Positions 1-10,800 of a stretch of 64,000 bases of DNA are shown here, in pieces; position 1 is the stretch's first letter, and the number at the start of each line of letters is the position of its first letter. Position numbers and translations under genes: made by a program. The stretch comes from Populus alba (taxonomy: Eukaryota; Streptophyta; Magnoliopsida; Malpighiales; Salicaceae). The stretch lies in the NCBI RefSeq assembly GCF_005239225.2, contig NC_133299.1, positions 7,444,967 to 7,508,966 on the forward strand. The letters are read 5' to 3'. Under the pieces are notes generated by a model. That model saw only the letters and a list, made by a program, of their open reading frames with translations. It made no database searches and had not been told where the DNA came from.

Positions 1-3000
1 AATTGCAAAAAAAATCTAATATAAAATGATAATATAGAAAAAATAATAATAATGAAAAAGATAAAAAAAAGTTCTAGCAAACCAGATAAGCAAACTAAAC
101 TTTACGAACCAAATCATGCAAATGAGATAACCTAATAGAAAACAAATCAGAAAGAATTACAAAGTTTAATTCTAAAACAACCCGGTAGTTAAGGACAAGA
201 CATGACAATTAAATTAAAAAAAAAAAGCAATGCAAAAAAAAAACAACCAAGAAAATCTTGGCTAATTCATCAAACTCATGGTCTAAGTGATCATGAGATT
301 GAGATAAAAAAATATAAAGGAAATTAAAGTAAATTATGAAGCATAACCTTGAAGAATAAAATTAATTTCCAACAAATCTAATAATATTAAAGAAATAAAT
401 CAATTTTTTTTTTATCAATTTAAACAATTTTCCAATAAATTCAAGAAAGTACTACAAACAAAAAGAACTAAGATAACCCATGTCCTTTTAAAAATTAAAA
501 ATAATAGAGCTCATTCTTCAATTGAATAAATTTTAAAAGATAAAACTAAAAAAACATGAGTTTAAAAAGAAAAAAAAACAAGCAGACCTGGATGAACTTT
601 CTAAACTTAAGTTAATATCTAAAACAAGCAACTCATAAAATTCTAGATCCAAACTCAATCAAGAAGCCTAATTTCAGCCAATTTAATATTGAATGATGAA
701 ATAAAAAAATAAATTTAAAAACTTACCATAGTAAAAAAAATAGTAATAAAAAGAATGAAAACCAAATTTGTTAGGGGAAGAAAACTTAAGGAGGATGGAA
801 TTGTAAAACAAAATCAATTTAATAATATATCTCAAATAAAACAAATAACAATTAAAAGAATGAAGACCAAATTTAAAAGTTAAAGTGTGGTGATACTGAA
901 TTTTTTTTTTCAATTGTATAAATTATTTCAAATAAAAAAAAAATACTAATAAAAGAAATAGGGACCAAATCTAATAGGGACAAAAAAAAAAACATGAGTT
1001 TAATTGCAAAAAAAATCTATTATAAAATGATAATATTGAAATAATAATAATAATAAAAAAGATAAAAAAAAGTTCTAGCAAACTAGGTAAGCAAACTAAA
1101 CTTTACGAACCAAATCATGCAAATAAGATAACCTAATAGAAAACAAATCAGAAAGAATTACGACGTTTAATTCTAAAACAACCCGTTTGTTAAGGACAAG
1201 ACATGACAATTAAATTAAAAAAAAAAAGCAATGCAAAAAAAAAACAACCAAGAAAATCCAGGCTAATTCATCAAACTCATGGTCTAAGTGATCATGAGAT
1301 TGAGATAAAAAAATATAAACGAAATTAAAGAAAATTATGTAGCATAACCTTGAAGAATAAAATTAATTTCCAACAAATCTAATAATATTAAATAATGAAA
1401 TCAAAATTTTTTTTTTATCAATTTAAACAATTTGCCAATAAATTCAAGAAAGAACTACAAAAAAAAAAAAAAAAGAACTAAGATAACCCATGTCATTTTA
1501 AAAATTAGTGAAAAATTCTATCAAAAATAAAAATAATGGAGCTCAATCTTCAATTGAATAAATTTTAAAAGATAAAACTAAAAAAACATGAGTTTAAAAA
1601 GAAAAAAAAACAAGCAAACCTGGATGAACCTCCTAAACTTAAGTTAATATCTAAAACAAGCAACTCATAAAATTCTAGATCCAAACTCAATCAAGAAGCC
1701 TAATTTCAGCCAATTTAATATTGAATGATGAAATAAAAAAATAAATTTAAAAACTTACCATAGTAAAAAAAATAGTAATAAAAAGAATGAAAACCAAATT
1801 TGTTAGGGGAAGAAAACTTGAGGATGGAATTGTAAAACAAAATCAATTTAATAATATATCTCAAATAAAACAAATAACAATTAAAAGAATGAAGACCAAA
1901 TTTAAAAGTTAAATTGTGGTGATACTGAATTTTTTTTTTCAATTGTATAAATTATTTCAAATAAAAAAAAAATACTAATAAAAGAAATAGGGACCAAATC
2001 TAATAGGGACAAAAAAAAAACATGAGTTTAATTGCAAAAAAAATCTATTATAAAATGATAATATTGAAATAATAATAATAATAAAAAAGATAAAAAAAAG
2101 TTCTAGCAAACTAGGTAAGCAAACTAAACTTTACGAACCAAATCATGCAAATAAGATAACCTAATAGAAAACAAATCAGAAAGAATTACGACGTTTAATT
2201 CTAAAACAACCCGGTAGTTAAGGACAAGACATGACAATTAAATTAAAAAAAAAAAAGCAATGCAAAAAAAAACAACCAAGAAAATCCAGGCTAATTCATC
2301 AAACTCATGGTCTAAGTGATCATGAGATTGAGATAAAAAAATATAAAGGAAATTAAAGAAAATTATGTAGCATAACCTTGAAGAATAAAATTAATTTCCA
2401 ACAAATCTAATAATATTAAAGAATGAAATCAAAATTTTTTTTTTTATCAATTTAAACAATTTGCCAATAAATTCAAGAAAGAACTACAAAAAAAAAAAAA
2501 AAGAACTAAGATAACCCATGTCATTTTAAAAATTAGTGAAAAATTCTATCAAAAATAAAAAATAATGGAGCTCAATCTTCAATTGAATAAATTTTAAAAG
2601 ATAAAACTAAAAAAACATGAGTTTAAAAAGAAAAAAAACAAGCAAACCTGGATGAACCTCCTAAACTTAAGTTAATATCTAAAACAAGCAACTCATAAAA
2701 TTCTAGATCCAAACTCAATCAAGAAGCCTAATTTCAGCCAATTTAATATTGAAGGATGAAATAAAAAAATAAATTTAAAAACTTACCATAGTAAAAAAAA
2801 TAGTAATAAAAAGAATGAAAACCAAATTTGTTAGGGGAAGAAAACTTAAGGAGGATGGAATTGTAAAACAAAATCAATTTAATAATATATCTCAAATAAA
2901 ATAAATAACAATTAAAAGAATGATGACCAAATTTAAAAGTTAAAGTGGGGTGAGACTGAATTTTTTTTTTCACTTGTATAAATTATTTCAAATAAAAAAA

Positions 3001-3245
3001 TACTAATAAAAGAAATAGGGACCAAATCTAAAAGAATAAAAAACGAAAGGGCTTCTTTAAATGTTTTTAAATGTAAAAACAAAATCAATTTAATAATATA
3101 TCTCAAATAAAACAAAAAACAATTAAAAGAATGATGACCAAATTTAAAAGTTAAAAGTGGGGTGAGACTGGATTTGCTGTTTACTCGCTGACTTTGGGAG
3201 GTTTTGAACTTCGAGTTGATATTTGAAAGATTCAAAGATCCAACT
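1..3245. repeat. Left part of an AT-rich tandem array, units of about 1 kb
   Basis: Three consecutive copies start at about 1, 1002 and 2030, each opening with the same AATTGCAAAAAAAATCTA-type motif and running through the same series of landmarks. Copies differ mainly in homopolymer lengths and small indels. The third copy ends in a spacer (about 3165-3245) that begins with a second copy of the last 100 bp or so of the unit. Small minus-strand ORFs of about 75 codons recur in each unit, but they are low-complexity F/Y/L/K strings produced by the AT bias and I do not call them genes. The array resumes at 12817 beyond the gypsy insertion. Confidence 0.85.
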
Positions 3246-4968
3246 TGACACGACCAAAAGCTTGATGTCTTTTTCCAAGTGCAGGAGTGTCGAAGTAATA
3301 AATAACCCGGCAAGACCGGGGTCGAACCACAGAGAGGTTAATTGTATAAATTATAAATAACAAAACAACAACAACAACAATAATAATTACAATACTCAGT
3401 ACGTGGCGTTGTTACACCTGAGAATGATCCAAAAGACCGGGTCACAGGTTTCCAGCCTATATACTGAGTTTATGAAAAGATCAAAGGGATATATTACAGA
3501 ATGTAAATAACAACAATAACAATAATAATAATAACAATAGTAGTAGTAGTAGTAATAGAAGAAGATGAAGAAATTAATGAGAACTTTGAGTTGGAAGATT
3601 AATGTAAGGATTAACCAATGATAAAAACGAATGTCAAGGTTAGAGGATCCACTAACGGTACTTCAAACAAGTATAATATAAACTCTTATTACTCAATTGG
3701 AAATCACACATAAAGAAGGTTCCCATCATATTATAAATTGTTAACATGATTACATTAGTTATCTTATTCGAATAAAGCTAATACTTGTAAATGTTGGCAG
3801 GCATTCATGATTATAACTTATGTTAACAACAAATCAAGTCCCTTTCATAGCTCAGGTGTCGGTTATACCATACAGTATGGGCTATGAAAGTACCAAGTAT
3901 TTGTTGTACCAAGTGTTATACAACATAAATCTAGATTAACCATTTAACAAGCAAAGTATTAAAAGTGAACAAGATAACAAATATAAAACATGTTAGTATC
4001 CAACGTTAAGGTCCATGTTAAGTTTATATTATACTTATTCTTACACCATTAGTGTACCATTTTCACCTTGACATAATTAACTTAGTTAAACATAATGAAA
4101 GAAAGAAACATAAATGAACAAGGTAAGAACATAAATGAGAAAGAAGTTAACTAAGTAAAGGAAAGGAAATTAAGTGCATAAACTTGATATTAATGAAAGC
4201 AAAACATAAGCAATACAAAGAGAGAAAGCAAAAGCATGATCTTGATCTGGAAACCAAGATGCCTCAATACATGGTAAGTGCCTCCTTTTATAGGCCAAAA
4301 TTTGGAACTATTGATTTGTTGACTAATTGATGAGTGGGTGGCCACATCTTGACTTTGGTGACAATCCTTATCTTCTTGTCTGAACAAAACGTCATTGCTA
4401 ACATCATAATTTGCCCAAAATCCTCAAGAATGTTCTAGGAAATTGTCTCAGCTTTCCAACAAAAAAAAGATGAGGTCATTTGGACTTCTAGAACTCAAGA
4501 TATGGGCTGAACACTAAATAGTGTCTGGGCTGCAGGACAACTTCGGACTTCTTCGTTGTTCCTTCAATTTGGACTTCAAAAGGGCCTTCTTAGATCTTGG
4601 GCTCCTCATGAAAGTTGTAGGCCTTTGTCTTACCTTTCCATCCATATAAAATGGACCTAAATCCGAGATCTAGAGCTCCAGATATGATCCAATTACCGAG
4701 CAATGTTCTGGTTTGGACTGCACCGGCATCTCTTTTCTAAGTTTGGCCATCTCTTTGTCCTTCCACTTTCAATACTTAAACTCATCAATCAATCCTTTTA
4801 TTTATGTGATCGGCCTGCATTTAAGATGAGCATTTACCATAAATTAAGGTATCTTATAATATCAAAGTTGTTATTATAAAACATGCTTTAGTTAAGGAGT
4901 TATTGATACTTCAAGTGCAAAATGATGATATAAAACCTTGATAAACATGCACTTTTAAGTACTAATCA
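3246..4968 (-). repeat. 3' LTR of the gypsy element
   Basis: This 1723-bp repeat is nearly identical to 11095-12816. It is preceded on the minus strand by a polypurine tract, which makes it the 3' LTR. It contains short (CAA)n and (TAG)n runs around 3360-3560. Confidence 0.93.
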
Positions 4969-4980
4969 CACCCCCCAACC
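4969..4980 (-). other. Polypurine tract of the gypsy element
   Basis: The minus strand reads GGTTGGGGGGTG immediately before the first base of the 3' LTR, as expected for the plus-strand primer of an LTR element. Confidence 0.85.
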
Positions 4981-6227
4981 AGCTTATTACTAGTCCCTAG
5001 TAATCTAAAGCGTTAAAATAGAGAAACAATTTGCAAGTATCACAAAGCAAGGCATTCATCATTCAACTTCTATTAATCTATCCAGATAAACAAACTCTCA
5101 TTAAATTTATATTACTGCTTCATACTTCTTAAACAAGATATTAATAAACCTTCTTTTTATGTGCGCAATATATGAAAACATAGATGATGGGGCTTTTGTT
5201 GGAAGAAAACAATATTATGTTCAAATGTTTAAGGTGAACTTCCTTGAGTTGGGATTATTATTATTATTACTCTTTTTTTTTTCTTCTTCTTTTTTTTTTT
5301 ATTTTATTTTTATTTATATACACATACAACTTAAAACATAATGTATCTTTAACCCATGTAACGAGTTTTAGGCTAATGACTCCCAGACCAGTTGGTCTTA
5401 GGGCATTAGGTGTTGAGACACCCCTACGAGCTTAACAACTCGGGTTGCAGATACTGATACGTAGATAGTGCAATGTTTGATTCCCTTAAGCTTTTCTCCT
5501 TAACCCATGTAACAAGCTTTGGGCCAATAGCTCCCAAGTCAGTTGACTTTAGGGTATTAGGTGTTAAAACACCCCTTCGGGCTTAATTGCTTAGGTTAGG
5601 GAGGCTACGAAACCAAACTTATCTACGTTTTTATTATCATCAATATTATCATCATTTTTTTTTTTTTTGCAAATTATATACTATCCCTTTCCCTTAGTTG
5701 TTACCTTTAACAAAAGAACATAAATAATGTAATAATCCAATGTGCAACCCACAATCATATGTTAAAGTGTGTGTGTGAAAATGAAGGTTTAATAATACTT
5801 GTTAAATGAGTATATGAGCAGAATCAAGTGATAACAATGCGAGAGTTTGTAAACCTGAATATTTCAAGAAGTATTCTAATAGGCCTTGTTATGAATATTG
5901 CAAATAACCATTAGAAAATTTTTACTACGATGCGTCTCAAGAATAATTCCTCTTTACTCTGCCATCCTAGTAATAACAATTTTGCCAAATGGTTTTTTAA
6001 AAACAACAACAGTTAGTTGGTTAGTTTTTTTTTTTTTTTTTAAACTACTACCCTCTCCCCCCAACCAAAACGAGACATTGTCCTCAATGTTCGAAGGTAG
6101 AAAGATAGAGTATAAAAGACATCACCTGAAACAGCGAACAATGACAAACCTGAAACACACTTAAACAAACATAAGAAGTAACAAAACAAAATAATATGCT
6201 ATTAATAAAACCAAAAGACACAAGGTT
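4981..6227 (-). repeat. Non-coding 3' region of the gypsy element with an imperfect direct repeat
   Basis: No gene is visible here. The main structure is a degenerate direct repeat of about 100 bp, copy one at about 5351-5447 and copy two at about 5502-5601. Both copies share the landmarks AACCCATGTAAC, TTAGG and ATTAGGTGTT. Long T runs lie at about 5272-5320, 5656-5668 and 6027-6042 on the plus strand. It separates the LOG ORF from the polypurine tract and is probably transcribed as part of the element RNA. Confidence 0.6.
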
Positions 6228-6881
6228 TCACAGATGAAGGCTCAAATCTAATCTAAGCTTTTTACGGCTTTCCTTAGTTGACCAATCTAGACGACTCATG
6301 CAGGGATCAATGACAGGGATGAAAGATTGTAGTTGGTCAATCAATTGTTCAGCAGTAGCAGCAGAGATTATGATTCGTCGTGCCGAAGATGTTAGAAATT
6401 CCTGTTCCACAGCTTGATCAAGGAAAGACAGCAACTTATCATAAAAACCATTAACATTTAACAAACCTATAGGTTTATGGTGAATGTGCAGTTGGGCCCA
6501 AGATGAAATATGAAAGATCTCTTCCAATGTGCCCAGACCACCTGGTAAGGCAATGAAGGCATCAGCATGGTTAAACATGGTATTCAGTCGGTCAGACATT
6601 GTTGGGACCTGTAGTTCCTCTCCAATTGTTTTTCCAATGATGTCCCCAGTTGCTAAAGCTTTGGGGACAACCCCCAAAACTTGACTGCCTCCTAAAAATG
6701 CAGCCATTGACACACCTCCCATTAACCCAAGGCTACCTCCCCCATACACTAAATGAATCTTTCTCTCAGCTAGTACCTGACCAAGATGATTTGCTGATTC
6801 TAAAAACTCTTTTTCTTTCCCAGGACTGGATCCACCGAAAACACAAATATTTTTTATGTGATGACTTGAGGAACCTGCCAT
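6228..6881 (-). CDS. LOG: Cytokinin riboside 5'-monophosphate phosphoribohydrolase (LOG family), intronless copy inside a retrotransposon
   Basis: The 217-codon ORF starts at an ATG (6881-6879) and is uninterrupted. LOG enzymes release active cytokinin bases from cytokinin riboside monophosphates in one step in the cytosol and nucleus. The Rossmann-type nucleotide-binding loop is seen at residues 13-21 (CVFGGSSPG) and the glycine-rich YGGGSLGLMG at 46-55. The family signature PGGLGTLEE lies at 113-121, with an arginine at 98; this Arg and Glu121 are the residues usually held to be catalytic. The length matches plant LOGs of about 210-220 aa. Plant LOG genes normally have several introns and this copy has none, so it looks like a retrocopy. 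It lies in sense orientation between the pol remnant and the 3' LTR. The usual Cys of the first loop (VFCGSS in typical LOGs) is Gly here. Enzyme activity is not shown by sequence alone. Confidence 0.93.
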   Translation of the reverse strand: MAGSSSHHIKNICVFGGSSPGKEKEFLESANHLGQVLAERKIHLVYGGGSLGLMGGVSMAAFLGGSQVLGVVPKALATGDIIGKTIGEELQVPTMSDRLNTMFNHADAFIALPGGLGTLEEIFHISSWAQLHIHHKPIGLLNVNGFYDKLLSFLDQAVEQEFLTSSARRIIISAATAEQLIDQLQSFIPVIDPCMSRLDWSTKESRKKLRLDLSLHL

Positions 6882-6946
6882 TTCTACACACTTCTATATT
6901 TGATGAATGTATGGGATGAGTAGAAATGAAGGGAAGGAAGAGAAGA

Positions 6947-6953
6947 ATTTATA
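6947..6953 (-). promoter_or_regulatory. Possible TATA box of the LOG ORF
   Basis: The minus strand reads TATAAAT about 66-72 bases before the LOG ATG, followed by a pyrimidine-rich leader. Spacing and leader resemble a plant core promoter. In AT-rich DNA this can occur by chance. Confidence 0.4.
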
Positions 6954-7119
6954 GATGAAAAAGTGAAAATGCAATCATACCACCTATATGTAGGCCAGTT
7001 GTCGTCTCACACTCTCTCTCTTTATTTATTTATTTTGACAAAGCATGTATGTACAGGTAGTTGTGATTGTGGCTCACATCTTCCCTTGGTTTTACGTCCA
7101 AGAACGGCTTAAACGCCCT

Positions 7120-7668
7120 CTATGGGTCGGGGATAAGCTTCCCATCCAGTTTTCTTAAAAACTGGCAAACAGGGTCTTTTTTAGTCAGATTCCCAAGACT
7201 AAGTCGATCATGTTCTTTATGGAATTGTGGCCATAAATCATGAATTACACGATGCACATCTCCACTAGGATGCGTCTCAAGGGTCAACAAAAGATTATCT
7301 AAAGACCCCTTACTCAGGCCATCCTTAATGAATTGTATCTTATCTTCACGGTTTACAGATACCATTCCTAAAGAACGACATGTCGCATTACAAGTCCATC
7401 TGGCACATCTGTGACAGACTTTCAATCGTTTTGCACGACGTTTCTTTGCAAAAGTGCTTTTACCTCTTCCAGGCATGTGTGAAATGAAAGAATTGGAGGA
7501 CTCACCTGATAATCGGACCTTTGCTTCAATTAGCCGGCGAATATCTTCAGGAATTCCATGATTCATTAACAACCGTAATCTTTCACACCTAGCACGGTAA
7601 ATTTTTGTAATCGCATTCTGAGGCAGAGCGGGAAAATACCTTTTCAACTTTTCAAGAGTGGTGTCCAT
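7120..7668 (-). CDS. Basic Cys-rich putative nucleic-acid-binding protein, carlavirus NABP-like
   Basis: I take the ATG at 7668-7666, giving 182 aa; the frame is open 20 codons further up but only from a TTG. The centre holds a run of basic residues (KKRRAKR) directly followed by a four-cysteine cluster, Cx2Cx4Cx3C (CHRCARWTCNATC, about residues 85-97 of this start). This order, with a GRGKSTFA stretch before it and an IQFIKDGL stretch after it, resembles the Cys-rich nucleic-acid-binding proteins of carlaviruses. That is family recognition by eye, not a search. Carlavirus proteins of this type bind nucleic acid and are reported to alter host gene expression. The ORF is complete and lies between the gag-pol remnant and LOG on the same strand. 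It could instead be an unrelated plant zinc-binding protein. No homology is evident to gag, pol or env. Confidence 0.6.
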   Translation of the reverse strand: MDTTLEKLKRYFPALPQNAITKIYRARCERLRLLMNHGIPEDIRRLIEAKVRLSGESSNSFISHMPGRGKSTFAKKRRAKRLKVCHRCARWTCNATCRSLGMVSVNREDKIQFIKDGLSKGSLDNLLLTLETHPSGDVHRVIHDLWPQFHKEHDRLSLGNLTKKDPVCQFLRKLDGKLIPDP

Positions 7669-7726
7669 TTTCGAAAGAGAATTAGAGAAGAGATTCAAAG
7701 AAGGGAGAAAGAGCAGAGAATTGTAC

Positions 7727-7735
7727 AAATATATA
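7727..7735 (-). promoter_or_regulatory. Possible TATA box of the Cys-rich ORF
   Basis: The minus strand reads TATATATTT about 60-67 bases before the ATG at 7668, followed by a CT-rich leader. The layout is the same as upstream of the LOG ORF. Confidence 0.4.
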
Positions 7736-7878
7736 CAGATATCAGTTATTTGGGAAACTAAAAGAACCGACTTATGTCACGGAGTACCGTTATCCGCCAT
7801 TTGACCGGGGTGAGAGACTAGCAAAACAAAAGTCACACTAAAAAGCAACAAAAAAAAAATGTGAGAAAAACAAAATAA

Positions 7879-10800
7879 TCAACCTTTATCAATAAGATTA
7901 TTCAAACCAATGGATTCATTTTCACTAGGAAACTCATCAAAGTAAGCTTTTAAACGATGTTCATTTACCTTCAAAACATTGTCATTCTTTGGATTCTCAA
8001 TATCAAGGGCCCCATAAGGATACACATGTTTCAAAATAAATGGACCGCTCCATCTTGATCTTAGTTTTTCAGGAAATAAATGGAGTTGAGAATTATAAAG
8101 CAAAACTTTTTGACCAGTATCAACTTTTTGACAATTTTCACAAGTTTTGCAGAATGCATGTGTGTCCTTGAACATGGTGGGCCAATAAAATCTATTTTGT
8201 AAGATTTTTGCAGTCGTCTCTCTTGATGAGAATTGACTCCCACATGCTTCAGAATGACAAAGTTTAATGACATTACTTACCTCATTGTCGGGAATGCATT
8301 TTTGAAATATTTGATCAGGATAATTTTTGAATAAGTAAGGGTCATCTAAGTAAAAGTTCTTCACTTCGTTCAAAAACTTTCCTTTGTCTTCGGTACTCCA
8401 GTGAGCTGGCAAATCTCCTGTTGCAAGAAAATTGATATTTTTAGCAAACCAAGGCATTGAACTGAGAGAAAGTAAGGATTCTTCAGGAAAGTAATCATCG
8501 ATTGGTGTGATGTCAGATATCAAATCTGTTGTCACTCTTGACAAAAGATCGGCATCAATATTTTCGGTGCCTTTTTCATCCGTGATTTCTTCCTGAGAAT
8601 AAATCATTTGCAAATCTTCATATTCATCCAACTCAATTTTACTCAAAGTAGATTCAAGTTGATCATGAACTAATTCTTCAATATGATCTACTTCTTGTAA
8701 ATCATTATCATCTCCAGGCTGCTTGCAAACGTTGAAAATATTCATCTCTAATGTCATGTTTCCAAAAGATAACTTCATGAGTCCATTCCTACAATTAATC
8801 AATGCATTAGAAGTTGCAAGAAACGGACATCCTAAAATAATAGAAAATGAATTACATGCTTCAACAGGTTGCGTGTCCAAGACAATAAAATCCACAGGAT
8901 AAATGAATTTATCGACTTGTACTAACACATCTTCGATTATTCCTCTAGGCACTTTTACAGATCTATCGGCGAGTAAAAGAGTTACAGAAGTTGGTTTTAA
9001 CTCACCTAGATTGAGACTTTGAAAGACTGAATATGGAAGTAAATTCACACTAGCTCCAAGATCAAGTAAGGCTCTTTCAATTTTATGTTCTCCAATAAAG
9101 CAAGAAATTGTAGGACAACCAGGGTCTTTATATTTCAAAGCATTATTGTTCTGAAGAATGGCACTTACTTGTTCGGCTAAAAAGGCTTTCTTTTTCACAT
9201 TCAGTTTTCTCTTCACAGTGCACAGATCTTTCAAAAATTTAGCATAGGAAGGAACCTGTTTAATAGCATCCAACAAAGGTATATTGATCCTTACCTGTTT
9301 GAAAATTTCAAAGATTTCAGAGTTGTGATTGACTTTCCTTTGTTTGGTCATGGCATGAGGAAATGGAAGTGCTGGCGGGGAATCAGCCTTTTCTTTGCAA
9401 TGTTCAGGTTCAACCCCTTCCTTACCCTCAGAGATAGACTCATCATCTTTCTCACAAGGTTCAAGAATGGGTTTTTCAATAACCTTACCACTACGAAGAG
9501 TGATGACTGATTTGACTTGATCCATGTGTTGGCTTCCAGAACCACTTGCATTTGCATTGTATTGCCCCTTTGGATTTTGTTGTGGTTGAGATGGAAACTT
9601 ACCTTTCTCTTGGAAACTGAGAGCAGATGTTAATTTTGCAAGAGCATCTTTAAAATCGGTCATGCTTTGAGCAAGTTGAGTATTGATTGTCTCCTGCTTT
9701 TCAATGAATGCATGCAATGTTTCCTCAAAATTTCTTCTAGGAGGTGGAGCATAAGGAGGTGCATATCCATGAGAATTTTGGAAATTATGGTGTGCTTGAA
9801 ACGGTGGCTGTGAAGTTTGTGTATTATTGTTGTCACTCTTCCAACTGAAATTTGGGTGATTTCTCCAACCAGGATTGTATGTTTGCGAGTATGGGTTATG
9901 GTTGGGTCTTTGGAAATTGTTTAAAGCATGGGCTTGTTGATGGAGGCATTCCTTGAAAGAAGGCAAAGTTGGACAATCATTGGTTGCATGCTCATTTGTT
10001 TCACAGATTTGACACACAATGTCTTGAACAGATTTTAATTGACCACTCCTTTTTAATTCTAGTGCCTCGACTTTTCTAGCTAAAGATGCAAGCTTGGCTT
10101 GGAGGTCATGATCTTCCCTAAGGTTGTGCATACCCCCACTAGATGTATGAGGTTGAGTTTTACCTGGTGCCTCATAAGTACCTGTGGTGTCCCAATTTTG
10201 AGCATTTTCAGCTAGCAAGTCTAGGTACTCCATTGCTTCATTAGGGTCTTTATCTTCAAAAGTTCCATTGCACATCAATTCAACCATTTGCCTATCTCTA
10301 GGTGTTAAACCTTCATAAAAATGTGAAACCAATCTCCATGTTTCAAAACCATGATGAGGGCAAGTATTAAGCAAATCTCGATACCTATCCCAACATTGGT
10401 AAAATGTTTCTCCTGGTTTTTGAGTGAAAGTGATGATTTGTCTTTTGAAAGAGTTTGTTCTGTGAGATGGAAAAAACTTCTTTAAAAATTGTTGTTGCAT
10501 TTCATCCCAAGCACGAATGGATCCCGGTCTCAAATTTTGTAGCCATGTTTTAGCTTTATCTTTTAATGAAAAAGGAAAAAGCTTTAATCGAATGGTGTTC
10601 ATGCTACAATTTGAGTCATTATATGTATTACAGACCTCCTCAAATTCCCTTAAATGCAAGTATGGATTTTCTAAGTCTAAGCCATGAAAAGATGGTAAAA
10701 GTTGAATAATGCCTGCCTTAAAATTAAAATGAGATGCATCAGGAGGGAAAACTATGCATGAGGGTGCACTTGTTCTTGTAGGATTCATGTGATCTCTAAG

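Noticed and set aside
683..2973. Repeated minus-strand ORFs of about 76 codons in each array unit
   Set aside because: They are F/Y/L/K-rich strings in AT-rich DNA. The frames vary through homopolymer indels and they have no domain; repetition follows the DNA unit, not coding constraint.
3360..3560. CRISPR-like or other spaced array in the CAA/TAG-rich LTR stretch
   Set aside because: These are simple trinucleotide runs within an LTR of a plant element; no spacer structure is present.
6228..6881. LOG as an ordinary host gene into whose neighbourhood the LTRs jumped
   Set aside because: It lies strictly between the gag-pol remnant and the polypurine tract of one element with matched LTRs, has no introns and is in sense with the element.
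7669..7728. Longer start for the Cys-rich ORF at 7728
   Set aside because: That codon is TTG; the first ATG is at 7668 and the preceding bases look like a CT-rich leader.
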